Part shown: in pieces, positions 46,009 through 57,715 of the stretch
Layout: each line of letters starts with the position of its first letter
How positions within the stretch are numbered: the stretch's first letter is position 1
Origin: Rhizophagus irregularis
Taxonomy: Eukaryota > Glomeromycota > Glomeromycetes > Glomerales > Glomeraceae
Length of the DNA: 64,000 nt
Assembly: GCF_026210795.1 (NCBI RefSeq)
Contig: NC_089456.1
Coordinates: 2,358,501 to 2,422,500 of the forward strand
Direction of reading: 5' to 3'
Notes under the pieces: model-generated
Database searches by the model: none
The model's input: the letters and a program-made list of their open reading frames with translations, nothing else
What the model was told of the DNA's origin: nothing
Made by a program: the position numbers and the translations under genes

Positions 46009-49000
46009 ATGCTTCCCGCCACAATGTTTGATTTTCTGTCGCACAAAATGGGTTTCTTTGTCGTGTGTGTGCTTAAAGAAGCAAAGACTGTTATTTCAGA
46101 TAAGGTTGTAAAGGTATCACCGACAGATAGCTTTCAGTTTCACGACATTTTTAATGCAGCAACAAACGAACAGTTTGAGAGTTATGGTGTTCAGGTGTTT
46201 TTAAGAAAGCCTCCAGAAAAGTGGGTTTATGTAGAGGAAGGACTGGAAGGTGACATATCAATGCTATTTGAGCTAAAATTTACTCATATTAAATTTGTTT
46301 TGGAAGCAACGGAGGCTAGTGTTCAAGAACCTCAAGGGCCAAATGCATTTGATTTACTTATGAGAAATTCACAACTTGTTTGTCTTCCAGAACAGAGAAA
46401 GGAAGATACACGCCGAGACTTATTATATAATGATATTATTAAATTATTACAAAGTAAAGAAGTTGGATGGAAAAGTGGAACACATAGTACTCTTGGAAAG
46501 AGTTTTGTTGAACGTTTGACTGCAGCATTATGGTATATAGATCCACATTGCACAAAGTTCACAGAACGATCACTTTCACTTGGAGAATTTTTTGATGGAT
46601 TAAATCAATATCGGCATGATCAACATTACAATCTCTTTTATTTTACTGGAAGACACGCCAAATATAATCTTATGCGTGATAAACTTGAACAACTAGCTTC
46701 TTCATTAGAATTATCAGCAGTACAACCTTGGGCAACTAATGAGCAATGGTGCAATATTACTGAAGAAGTTTTTATTTTAACATCTTCAATGCAAAAATAT
46801 GCAAGTAATTTGGAGAAAATTAACAAATCTATGAAACAAATACATTTAAGTGATACACCAGCACGTCACCCAGCTAATGACCTAATTGTATATACAATTG
46901 ATTCCTGTCGGAAAATTGATGCACAATACAAACAACTCCAAGATCATTTACTTAATGTAGACTATTATACCGAAGTTGATTTGGAAAGTTTTTTACCCAA
47001 AGATGCAATACAACGGTATCGTTATATTAAGGATCTTCAGATACAATTTCCTGTTACTTTATATCGGTATTACCAAGGAAATTATCTTGGCACAATTAAC
47101 TATATTTGGAAAGTTCCATCTAATTCTGAAGTGCAATCAGAAACTGCACATGCACGTGTAATAACAACTATTCAAGAAAAATTGCCACAGTATTTCAGTC
47201 GACAAATGCGAAAAAATGTATTAAAAAAGGTCAATAAAAATTGCATTTATTTTTTAAAAATATATCACAATTAATGTTTTTATTTCAAAAATATAGTATT
47301 CATTAGTCAAAACAATTACACCTGCTATTTTACGCATTTTATATTATGATTTGACTGGTGATGCCGCAGTAGCATCAAATAGTATTAGTAAAGAGTTAGA
47401 AGAACGACTTCGTCTTATGTTAGAATTGGAAGATCCATCAATTATATGTGATTTGCGTCAAAACAATGGATTTAAAGGAACTAAATTTGATACTTTTTGG
47501 AATGAAATGAATGCTTACTTTAATGAGGTAATTTACTTTTAAATTGTTTTGTTTTTTATACACACATATTAATTTATTTTATATTTTCACTTAGAACTTA
47601 CCAGCAGTTAATGATCGGCGGCATGGCAATGTTCTTTACATGCCACTTGCTATTTCAATACGCGATCTTCGCAATATATTTATTCAGCGGCTAGATGAAA
47701 AGTTTGTACCCGGAACTATTTTAATTCCAAGTGAGGAGTGGATTCACCTACAGTTTCAACCAACAAATCCAATAGCAAAAAGTGCAAAACAATATACTGG
47801 ACGTTTTAATATTAAATTTATGGTTCAGGCAAGGCAACTTCGCAAAGATCACCCAGATACACATTATTGCGCAACTCTTTTCCGGTATTTGCGAGAATTT
47901 GCAATTTTATACCGACAGTATGTTTCATTTATTTGTGCTGATGATAAACATAAGGTTCCTATTGGAGAAGGTGTCAACACTTCCACTGGTGTACGTAACA
48001 AAAAAACCATGGTTTTTCAAGAAACTTCTTTAGTTGCATGTGACCATGATTTTACAAAATTATCTCTTACCCCTTCTGTGATATTTTTTTGTAATATCCC
48101 TGAATCAATTGAAAATTCTTTTTATAGTGGAAAGGTATTTGTTTCATTTAAAGATACAGTATTTCAGTCTAGTAGTGCTATTAGGCATACTACTGAATTT
48201 TATAATGCAATTTCCACTTATCATTCTGGCAATATTCCTCCAATTCTTTGTCTTTACACTGATGGAGGTCCTGATCATCGTACAATATTTGGTTCAGTTC
48301 AAATTTCTCTCATTTGTTTATTTTTACATGGAGATTTTGATATGCTCATTGCTATGCGTACGGCACCTCACCATAGTTGGACTAATCCAGCAGAAAGAAT
48401 TATGTCTATTTTGAATTTAGGTTTACAAGGTGTGGCATTAGTTAGAGATGTAATGGGTCCAGAATCTGAAACTGCATTTGCAAAATTGGATACGTTGGAT
48501 GAAATTCGTACTGCTGCTAAGACAAATCCAACCTTGCAGAATGATTTACGAGAGTGCATAAAACGTGTACAACAACTATTGGAAGGCCGTACAGAAAGAT
48601 TAGTTTTACATAATGAACCAATCCAATGCTATAATCCAGCAGATGAAACAACAATTGATGAATTCTTTAATGTAAGTATTTAAAATTAAATTGAATGAAT
48701 CTTAATACACAAAATATTAACTAATACTATGCTGTACTTTTAGATAATTTTATTAATTGATCAAACTTTGAAGATTTCAGAAACAACAAGTGATATTCTA
48801 TCAAAAAAAACGCATTTACAACAATTTATGAAAACACATTGTAGGCAGCGCCAATATGTTTTTCAGGTGGGACATTCTCATTATATCAATATAATATTAA
48901 AAACAATTATTAATTATAATTTCTCATTAGATAAAAAAATGCGGGCAGTCATCATGCACTATTTGTAAATCTGTCCAGCTTCCGCATGATGTCTTTGACT

Positions 49001-49678
49001 CACTTGATTGGCTACCAGATCCTATTCCTTCTACAGGTGTGTCTTTTTATGTATATTATTGCTGTTTATATTAATAGAATTGAGTTTGGATTTATAAACA
49101 AATTTTTATTAATCACAGTTGATAAAGACCATTATGCTAAATTTCAAACAGTGTATCAATCAGAAACTACAGAACAGCATCGTCCAACACTTATAACAAC
49201 AATTGCAAATAGTGAACGAGCATCATCATCTATTTTAGTAAATACACGTGTTCGTGAATTTATTCAATGCTTTCAATGTGGGAGAATGCGTTGTCTTTAT
49301 AGTGAACGCGCATTATCAGCAGAAGATAAAATAGCATGTCAAATCGCCATAGATAATTGGGATTATAGTTGTGGATCTCCATTGGTACCAGAGGATCATA
49401 TTTTATATAACAAAGTTTTTGTACGGGAAAAAATTAGTTGCGAAACACCAATGGAATTGGCATATTATTCATGCAGAAAATCTAATGTTAATTGTGATGT
49501 TTGTTATTGGTGTGGACATGATAATGAATTGGCAGTACCTTCGGAAAGCCTTAAATCAAAATACAAATCTTTATACCCATGTTGCAATTTATGTCGAAAT
49601 GCAGGGAAGGATATATTTGTACGTGGTGAAATAAAAACTAATACAAGAGCTGCCAAAAGACGCAAGATTAATAATTAA
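46009..49678 (+). CDS. Large DDE-signature protein (transposase-like), six exons, Cys-rich C-terminus
   Basis: Exons 46009-47229, 47297-47527, 47595-48671, 48744-48866, 48931-49036 and 49119-49678 join at GT-AG sites into one open frame of 1105 residues. Candidate catalytic acids lie in exon 3: CADDKHKVPIGEG, LYTDGGPDHR and SWTNPAERIMS, an Asp-Asp-Glu order as in RNase H-fold transposases. Exon 5 adds KKCGQSSCTICK; exon 6 adds FQCGRMRCLYS, CDVCYWCG and CCNLCR zinc-binding clusters, then a basic AAKRRKINN tail that could be a nuclear signal. The start is uncertain: an ATG at 45938 opens another frame with CNLC...PPQC that may be the true N-terminus after a one-base shift. It is unrelated by eye to the transposase at 36702. 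I know the signature from uncharacterised proteins only. No inverted ends found. Confidence 0.72.
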
Positions 49679-50546
49679 ATAAATAATAAATAAGGTTGAT
49701 AAATTGCTCAAAACATTACTATATGATTATACAGCATTTTTCTATTATTTTATAATTGATCGTAATTATCACGTGACTTATATATTTTTGTATGTTGTTA
49801 AATTGCACCCCCCCCCTCTAATTAAGTCTAATCTTGTTATGTTAAACAATATATCAGATTTGTGTGGCCTTACCATAATAAAATATGATTACTTTGTCTA
49901 TTTAATAGAGTAATGAGGTTTTTTGTATCATTTTTTACAGGTCGATTTTTAAGTTTGAATCTTTGTATCTAACCTAAAGTGTATGATTTTTCTGAGAATA
50001 TATAAGCGTCGTATTAATTAATGGGTGATCGGACTGATCGGTTAACAATTTTGCCACTGACGCGGCAAATTTTTAACCAATCATCCATTAAATACGTACT
50101 ATATCGTACATGAAAGTTTATCGATAGTCTATAAAAGTATTATAAAATTCAGGCACGTGACGATTTACAACAATAAAACTTCTTGAACGGCACTTTTCTT
50201 TTTTTTTTTAAAAAAAAAAATTTTCTATTGAAAACCACCTAAAGGTATCACATTATCAACGGTTTAAAAGTATGAAAAAGATACATTTATATTACAACAA
50301 AATACAACAAAGCGGTACAACATAATGCAACTTAACTAAGACAAATTATATAAAAATCATTTAAACCTAACTAAACAAAATCTAATATACATACTTAATA
50401 ATTTCCTGTTATACTAATATTATTCCATTGATTCTGGCCGGTGAACCGGGATCAACACCTGATTTGTAATCATTTGTAATCATTAGCCAATTTAGCCATG
50501 GCTTTATTAAACTGCGCCTAATTATTAAAGCATGTCACACAATTAT
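49679..50546. other. Intergenic region with hairpin and T11A11 tract
   Basis: Contains an imperfect inverted repeat around 50030-50095 (TTAATGGGTGATCGG / TAACCAATCATCCATTAA) and a T11A11 tract at 50199-50220. The TGATCGG motif recalls the ends of the 6.7-kb element at 34386-41102. No gene. Confidence 0.45.
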
Positions 50547-50577
50547 TGTGCGACAATATCGGAATCATCACTCCGAA
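50547..50577 (+). promoter_or_regulatory. Conserved F-box gene upstream motif
   Basis: TGTGCGACAATATCGGAATC then ATCACTCCGAA, 75 bases upstream of the start codon at 50653, matching the block before the gene starting at 28878. Confidence 0.45.
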
Positions 50578-50652
50578 AATGAATATAAATTTACTCAGAT
50601 CGGCATAATAATAATTTGATACTTCCCCCTTTTCTCTTACACTTTCAATTAC

Positions 50653-52251
50653 ATGTCTTGCTCAAAAGTATTTTCAGGAGATTTACCTGAATTAATTTAT
50701 GAAATAATAAAATATTTCCAAAAAGATTATTCAACTTTACATTCATGCATTTTAGTTAACAGATTATGGTGTCGTTTAGCGATTCCGTTATTATGGGAAA
50801 ATCCATTTTCAATTCCCAGAAATAATTTTTGTGTCATTGATATTTACTTAAATGATGATCTTAAAATGAAATTAAGTGAATGTAAAACTATTGATAATAA
50901 ATTTTCAATTCCTGAAAAAAATTATCATATTAGTGATATTTACTTTAAAACGAAATTAAATGAATATAAAATTATTAATAATTCATTACTTTCGAATACA
51001 CTGTTCAATTATCCTAAGTTTTTAAAATATTTAAATACATATAATTTTATTTTATCTGTTGAGCTTTGGTTAAGATTATATTCATTACGTCGTATTGATA
51101 GGTTAAATATGTATGTACCACTATTAACAATATTTTTTGAAAATGAAGTAAATTTACATACCCTCGAAATTGAGAACATAAACACAAGCAATAGATATAG
51201 CGCATATGTCAATATGATTCTTGAAGTAATTTCACAGAATACAAATTTTATTCAAAATATTAGAAATTTGAAATATTGTGTCATTAGCTACCATATCAAT
51301 GAAAATCCGGTAATTAAAGATCGCATGTTACAAATAATTCATTCACATCAAAATCTTAAGAAAATTTTAATAAATAAAGATTCTTTATCTTTATTTAAAT
51401 CATTATTATCATCAAATATATATAATTGTTCAAATACTTTAAATACAATCATTTTTTATTATGTCAATTTTAAAAGAATAATCAATCTTGATAAAATATT
51501 TGAACAATTAAATGTTTTAGAATCTATTCATATCATTGATTGTTCTTCTTTAGATAATAATTTTACTCAACAAATTATTAATTTAACTAAACCATTTAAA
51601 TTGAAATCCTTATTTATAAGTAAAATACCAAAGATTGAATCATTAGATTTATTATTACAAAAATCTTGTAATTATTTAGAGAACTTTAGGCTTGATTCTT
51701 GTTATGAATTATCACAAATATTCATCCAACAATTATTTGAATTAATTATAAAATATTGTAAAAATATCAAATTAGTTGATTTTGATGAAATTGAAAATCA
51801 GTTTACTTATCAAGTATTATATTTAATTGAAAATATTCAACAAAATCTTAATTATCTTTCAATCTGTACAGATGATGGAACTGAATGTAGTTCAATAATT
51901 TTACAAAATTTAGGACAAATCCTTCCTCCTAAATTAGAATATTTATGTTTGGAACTTGATTACATTAAAACAAGTGATTTTGAAGTGTTTCTAAAGAATT
52001 CTCAAAATACCTTTATTAAGAAATTAATAATCCATTATGACGATGATGAACAAGATATTTTACCCTCTATAAAAAAATATATTATGAAAAAGAAAAGGGT
52101 TAAGTATTTGGCTATTAATGAAATGGTTACTTATAGTAAGGAATCGGTTTCTTTGATGAATGAAGTGAAGAGATTTGAGTTGTATAATATTAAAGTGCAA
52201 GATTCCAATATATTAGAGATTAGCGCGTATGATTATATTATAAGGAATTGA
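50653..52251 (+). CDS. F-box-like protein with internal duplication
   Basis: Single-exon gene, 532 residues, starting MSCSKVFSGDLPEL. F-box-like domain at residues 10-50 and LRR-like region to the C-terminus (FKLKSLFISKIPKIES, LLQKSCNYLENF). Between them residues 52-83 and 84-110 are a tandem duplication (FSIPRNNFCVIDIYL; FSIPEKNYHISDIYF), which the paralogues lack. The frame is intact; the gene carries the family upstream motif. Probable SCF ubiquitin-ligase adaptor. Confidence 0.87.
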   Translation: MSCSKVFSGDLPELIYEIIKYFQKDYSTLHSCILVNRLWCRLAIPLLWENPFSIPRNNFCVIDIYLNDDLKMKLSECKTIDNKFSIPEKNYHISDIYFKTKLNEYKIINNSLLSNTLFNYPKFLKYLNTYNFILSVELWLRLYSLRRIDRLNMYVPLLTIFFENEVNLHTLEIENINTSNRYSAYVNMILEVISQNTNFIQNIRNLKYCVISYHINENPVIKDRMLQIIHSHQNLKKILINKDSLSLFKSLLSSNIYNCSNTLNTIIFYYVNFKRIINLDKIFEQLNVLESIHIIDCSSLDNNFTQQIINLTKPFKLKSLFISKIPKIESLDLLLQKSCNYLENFRLDSCYELSQIFIQQLFELIIKYCKNIKLVDFDEIENQFTYQVLYLIENIQQNLNYLSICTDDGTECSSIILQNLGQILPPKLEYLCLELDYIKTSDFEVFLKNSQNTFIKKLIIHYDDDEQDILPSIKKYIMKKKRVKYLAINEMVTYSKESVSLMNEVKRFELYNIKVQDSNILEISAYDYIIRN

Positions 52252-52662
52252 TTAATCATTAAGTAGTAATTTAAAAATATCAGTTCATAGGAATATTCTT
52301 TTGTATGAAGTTACTTGTAAATTTACTCAATATAAATAAAATATACATAATATACATTTATTGATTGTTACGATCACAATAATCTAATGATTTTATCAAT
52401 GAAATTATTAATGTATTCAAGTGTAAAATTTGGTGATAGTACAACTGAATTTGACACATATTGTATTATGTGTATTGTGCTTATTGGAATATATGTCTAA
52501 ATTTCTATTATACATCTGTAACATACAACGTAACACTAATTTTACTGTGCCGAAGATTTTGTTTAGCCAAAACTAACTAATGAAAAAATAAATAAATAAT
52601 CGTATTACCGGCTTATAGATTTGTGTATATTGTCAAGAAAAAACCTTAATGGTAGGACACTA

Positions 52663-52815
52663 CATCAGGAAGTTTTTGCCGGTTAAAATCTGCAGAGAAT
52701 TCTATGTGGAACCATCATGAAAATTACAAGTGGAACCAATATTTCCCGAATACCTGTGACAGAACATGTGGAGAGATAGGTCGTCACACGTGGATTAATA
52801 TCGGGTGATTTTTTT
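52663..52815. mobile_element. Partial copy of the CATCAGGAA element
   Basis: Begins CATCAGGAAGTTTTT like the element at 26228 and continues with related TGTGGAACC, TTCCCGAATACC and CACGTGGATT motifs. The matching right end is not found nearby. Related CCACATATTTC and AATTTCACAG motifs near 53140-53250 may be its distal half, separated by a later insertion. Confidence 0.5.
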
Positions 52816-52859
52816 TTAAAAAATATTTTAGCTTTCTTTAATTATATTTATTTTTACTC

Positions 52860-52945
52860 ACCTTAAAGAACTGAACCAGATACCTCGGCTTATATTATTA
52901 ATATATACAGTATGTTATATCTCGCAACCTAATCACTACACTATT
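52860..52945 (-). repeat. tRNA-like sequence (possible SINE head)
   Basis: On the minus strand TAGTGTAGTGATTAGG (52943-52928) resembles a tRNA A box and GGTTCAGTTC (52877-52868) a B box, about 50 bases apart. The acceptor stem is not convincing and the anticodon arm is AT-rich. This fits a tRNA-derived SINE or a decayed tRNA gene rather than a working tRNA. It lies between two halves of what may be a split CATCAGGAA element. Confidence 0.4.
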
Positions 52946-53269
52946 TAATATTTTTTGATTGTTAACATTATATTTAATATTTACGTTAAAATATCATAAA
53001 ATATGTCATAAATATAAATAGTAAAAAAAGAAAATGTAGAATGAAAATTTATTGCTTTCTTTTACTATCGTATATTATAAATTTTATTATGACTACTAGC
53101 ACTGCTGCACCGCGCTATTAATAATTTTTTGAATTTCACAGATATCTGCAGATGAATTCTATATATTTTGCTAAAGAATTCTATTGATTTCCAATGAAAT
53201 TTCATGATACACGGAAATCTCAGAAATCCACATATTTCTACTATAATCAAATATTAATGAAAACATTAA

Positions 53270-54880
53270 GTTATGAAATAAAAATATTATATTTTGAAAA
53301 TCTTCAAAATATTTAATTGTTACTTAATTTTTGCGACGTATTGATAAAAACATTAATTATTGCAAAATATTTTTCTGTTATCATACGAGCGTACTTAATA
53401 ATGGTATTATGTGGCTAATAATGTAAAATTATAAAAGAAGTTAATAAGTGTTGGGATAATGAGTATCGGGATTTTGAATTTTTGAGATTATGATTTGCCA
53501 GGATTGTGAACGTTGTGTTTGGGATTCCGATCATCATGAAAATTAGATGGTTGCCTTAAAATTGGTTTGAAATACAAACTATCAATAATAATAAAGATAT
53601 TTTATAGAATATATTTATTCAAGAAATAATATAATAAATTACAGATAAAAAGAATGCGTTAAATAATAAAACAATTCTTTACGCAAATAAATTATAAAGC
53701 TCTTCTTTATTTATTTGCAGTTAATTTTAAAATTCATGAATCACTTCATATGATTCAGCTTTTGGATTTTCAGGCACAGGTTCAGTTCATAATATAAATT
53801 ATATACTATCTAGAAAAAATTTATGTTAATGTAAAATTTATATGTACTCCTCAATAAATAAATATATCGGAATTCGTTGTATAAACGTAATTACGTTCAC
53901 TTTGATTAGGTTAAAATATTGTCGTCAAACAAAAAAGATAAATTGATCAAACTTCAAAAACTACAAAAAAAAATATATTACATCATTTACATTATATAAA
54001 TTAGCATATAAAAATATAAATAAAAGATATTAAGAATTTAATCGTTATACAAAATACGAAAAATTATTATTTAATTTCTCATGATAAAAAAAAAATATGA
54101 AAAGTTACTGCACCCTATGGAGAATACGTTTCCGGACAATTATTTGATATTTTTGCATATAATATGATGTTACTTTCTTCTTTGGAATGTTTAAAAAATG
54201 AAAGTTACAGTATTAAAAAATTTACAAACAAATTAACGTTATACAAAAATACGAAAAATGATATTAAAAAATTTAAATGAGAGATTACTGCGCCCTATGA
54301 GAATAAGTTTCCGGACATAAGAAGGAAAGGCATATCACATTATACAATTTACGTTATACAAAAACAAGAGTTCATGATTAAAGAGGAATAAGGACTATAA
54401 AATGTAAAATATATGAAATGTGATTTATTTTGAACTTGTTCATTTCTAATAAAATCATGACATTCGAATTTATAATAAATATTTTTTAACCACAATTGAG
54501 TTAATTAAGCAAATTTTTTAGTATCTTAATTTTATCATACCTTCAGAATTGTTACTTTTTTTTGTAAGCAGTGAAAGGAGATGTTTTTGTATGAAAAGTT
54601 CTATATAAATTATATAAATTTACATACACTGTTTTATATAATTTTAAGGATCCATCTTAGATTTTATGTAAATGTGTTAAATATTCTATGTAGTTTTTTT
54701 AATTAAAATTCAAACATATTTAATATAGTTTTAAATAAGTATTATTTAATATTATAAATTGTAAATTCATTTTACTTTAGAAAATGTATTTATACAATAT
54801 TTTATAGTTAAACTGTTTTAAAAGAAATACAAAATCACCTTGGTAATCACATGGAATTATTAATTAATTTTTATTTTCAG
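53270..54880. other. Gene-poor region with a direct repeat
   Basis: AT-rich. A direct repeat of at least 80 bases occurs at about 54035-54140 and 54232-54320, each copy with a TTATACAAAA-ATACGAAAAAT start and a CCCTATG-GAGAATA..TTTCCGGACA end. No gene. Confidence 0.55.
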
Positions 54881-56016
54881 CGTGTAGAATCGATAATCGG
54901 CGTTATAAAAAAACTTGTTGACTGAGTCGCGTAATTAAAAGAGTTAGTAGCGGCCATTGAACGTGAATTAGATAAAGAATTCCATTGTACCTGAATTTAA
55001 TGATTTTTATGGATCAAATCCGTCGGTTGGGCTTCCATCAATTTATAACACTATTTTCAAAGAACATAATTCTATATTACAAATGAACTTATTGCCTATT
55101 CCCCTGTCAATTCAAAAGAGCTCAAATACCAATCATTGCTTTATCAAGCTAATTTGGTTTCAATTAATCAGGTTGAAGCTGACGAAAGCAATTTTAATGG
55201 TATATTAGAACATTCATATGATATACCTCAAATTCATTTACAGGATCTCATTAATGTATGTTTATTATTAATCAAGGAATGATATGCTGCCATCAATTCA
55301 GGGTGCTTATTCCAGTCAGAAAAAGTGATGTTTTATGTTTCGCATATTCATACACGTTGGGTTAATTTGAATTTAAATCCACCCACTAACTCAACGAGTT
55401 TTATTACGATTGTAAATGGTGAAAGAAATCATGCAATACCATTGTGTTACATGAATCAATTAAAAATGGACAATGTATATACTCTGACGATCAGAAAAAG
55501 GTCAATAAAAAATTCAATATGGTACCGAAGCATTCAAATCACTGTTATCAGAAAGTATTACTACTATTACAGCTGAATTAATCAGAGTTTCAACGGAATT
55601 TATCATGAAATATCATAGAACACCGGTCTAAGCTTTGGAAAGAGTACTAGTATTTCTTTTTTCAAATACCATATATCGTATAGCATGAGTTTTAAGCTGA
55701 GAAAACACTAAGAATTTGTTTTTTTTTCAGGTACTGAATCATTACAGGATAAACAAGGATCTTCTATGCAAGATAATCCCAACCTTTGTCCATTCTTCTT
55801 GATATATCAAATCCTGAATATCACAAACCAAAAGGACGACCTCCAAAGCAGTACAAATCAACGGTAGAAAATAATCGTGTTACGTCAGGTAAAGCAGATG
55901 ATATAACAGTACAGAAAACGTGTAGCTATTGCTTCGGAAAAGGCCATAATATTCGTGGATGTTCAAAATACAAAGTTGAATCATCCGGTAACAAAGAAAA
56001 TGAATACTTGGGATAA
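54881..56016 (+). pseudogene. MULE-type (FAR1/SWIM) transposase remnant
   Basis: A TTTTCAG acceptor leads into RVESIIGVIKKLVD. Broken frames follow: DFYGSNPSVGLPSIYNTIF, a SWIM-like CLLLINQGMICCHQF patch, FITIVNGERNHAIPL, then LLDISNPEYHKPKGRPPKQY with an AT-hook-like GRPPK. The end, CSYCFGKGHNIRGC at 55921-55962, is a CX2CX4HX4C zinc knuckle. This order (transposase tail, SWIM, AT-hook, zinc knuckle) is that of Mutator-like transposases. The catalytic core upstream is missing and stops are frequent. Confidence 0.75.
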
Positions 56017-57715
56017 CCACGTATTAGTTTAGCTTTGTAAAGGTGAGCAAGGTTGTTAAATTGTGTAGTTAAATAGTTGCACTCAAAACAAATAAAGATT
56101 AGCTTGTTGTCAATTTCTTTTATTGAATGTATCAATTGTATTATAAAGATTCTTTACATACAATTTATAATAACAATAAAGTTTCGAATAATAAATAGTA
56201 ATATTAAAGGTAATAGTAACCAAAGTAAAAAATCGAAGTTTCAGTTCGGAGTCACGTGATATATATTATTGCACCAGTGGTGGTAAATAACAAACTTCTA
56301 ATTAAATTAATTAAAAAGCGATTTTTTTTTAAAAAAAAAATTTGGATTATTATTAATTATTTTGGGTCAACCTTTAATCCAGCAGTATTAATAAATCAAC
56401 AAATGAAGTGATCGGTGTTTATGCCATGATCAACAAAACTACAAAAAGCCACACTACATCAATTAGACGGAACCCTTACCCTACCTTTTTATGTATAGCT
56501 CGGGGTCCTAGCTTGGGATCCTTACGTTCCAGGGTATTGGTCGGATTGCTCATTTATTTCACGGGAAAGGGGGGAACCTATTATTCTCCCCATGAAGTAA
56601 ATTTAATGAATAAATATGTTGCAACTTTGAAATAAACTAAATAATTAGAAATTACAATATTTTATAAAAAAAATTGTATTTTATTGAATGCCATGTTGGT
56701 AAAATGAAAAATTCGGCCCAATGGATAATTTTTCATGTCAGTGAAATCATGTTGATGTAATTGCTATCCATGAGTTTACTAGTTAACGTTATATGTTCTA
56801 CCTATGTAAATTACACGGTTTTAATTTCCATATTATCTTCTATCAAATTTGTAAATGTCATTTCGCAAAAAAAAAATGATATTATAATGATGTCATGGAT
56901 TTACAAATCATATGATGTTATTGATGAAATTGTAATGCTATAATATGTAAATTTATTGGATAAAAGAAGTTTTTCTTAGGTCAAAAAAAAAGGCTATGAA
57001 ATGATTTAATATTATAATTTCAAAATTTTTAAGGCAATTAATACATAAAATTTTAATTTATTGTCCGATTACCATTGTAAGGGCTGAAATTACCTAGTAA
57101 AATTTTTATTTTTTAGGCGCAGTATTATATCTAATTTAAATGTATAAAAATTTTTTTTTGTTTTGAATTTACTGCTGCGTCCGCTATGACGTAATGAAGG
57201 TATTAGTAGGGGATGTGATGAATGATAATTTGTTAAATTATTGGTGAATTTAATAGAAAGGGGTGACAATTAGGTTGTGATAGTTAGGGATCGGATTATT
57301 AATTGTACAATAACTAATGAAATGAACCAATAATTTCACATTTTTAGGAAATACAAGTTTAGATATGGGAATTTATAGGTTACGTGGAATTTTGTTAAAC
57401 CTTAGATTTAGAAATTCTTTTCTTTCTTAAATTTTTCATTTTCATATTTATTATTGGTTTCATTTAGAAACTCGGGAATAGTATAATTTTTATCGAAATT
57501 AATAAAATTTATTTTGTAGATCGAGGTGGCAAACGTTCATCATCACCTGCGGTGACGATCATTACTGGTCCTTTGACTGACATAATTCCTTATTTACGCC
57601 TAATTATAGAAACTGTTACACGACACAAATTGTACAACTATAATCGTCATATAAATTTATCCAGTTTGACCATTGTTATACACAAATACTTAGTTTTTTC
57701 TCTTTAGTTTGCAAC
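56017..57715. other. Intergenic region before F-box gene
   Basis: Holds a T9A10 tract at 56322-56340 and a GC-richer patch at 56440-56600 with an open 75-codon frame (56408-56635) that I do not recognise. The rest is AT-rich without genes. Confidence 0.45.

Noticed and set aside
50030-50095. Possible right end of an element carrying the DDE gene at 46009
   Set aside because: The TGATCGG motif and inverted repeat are suggestive, but I found no matching left end upstream of 45.9 kb.
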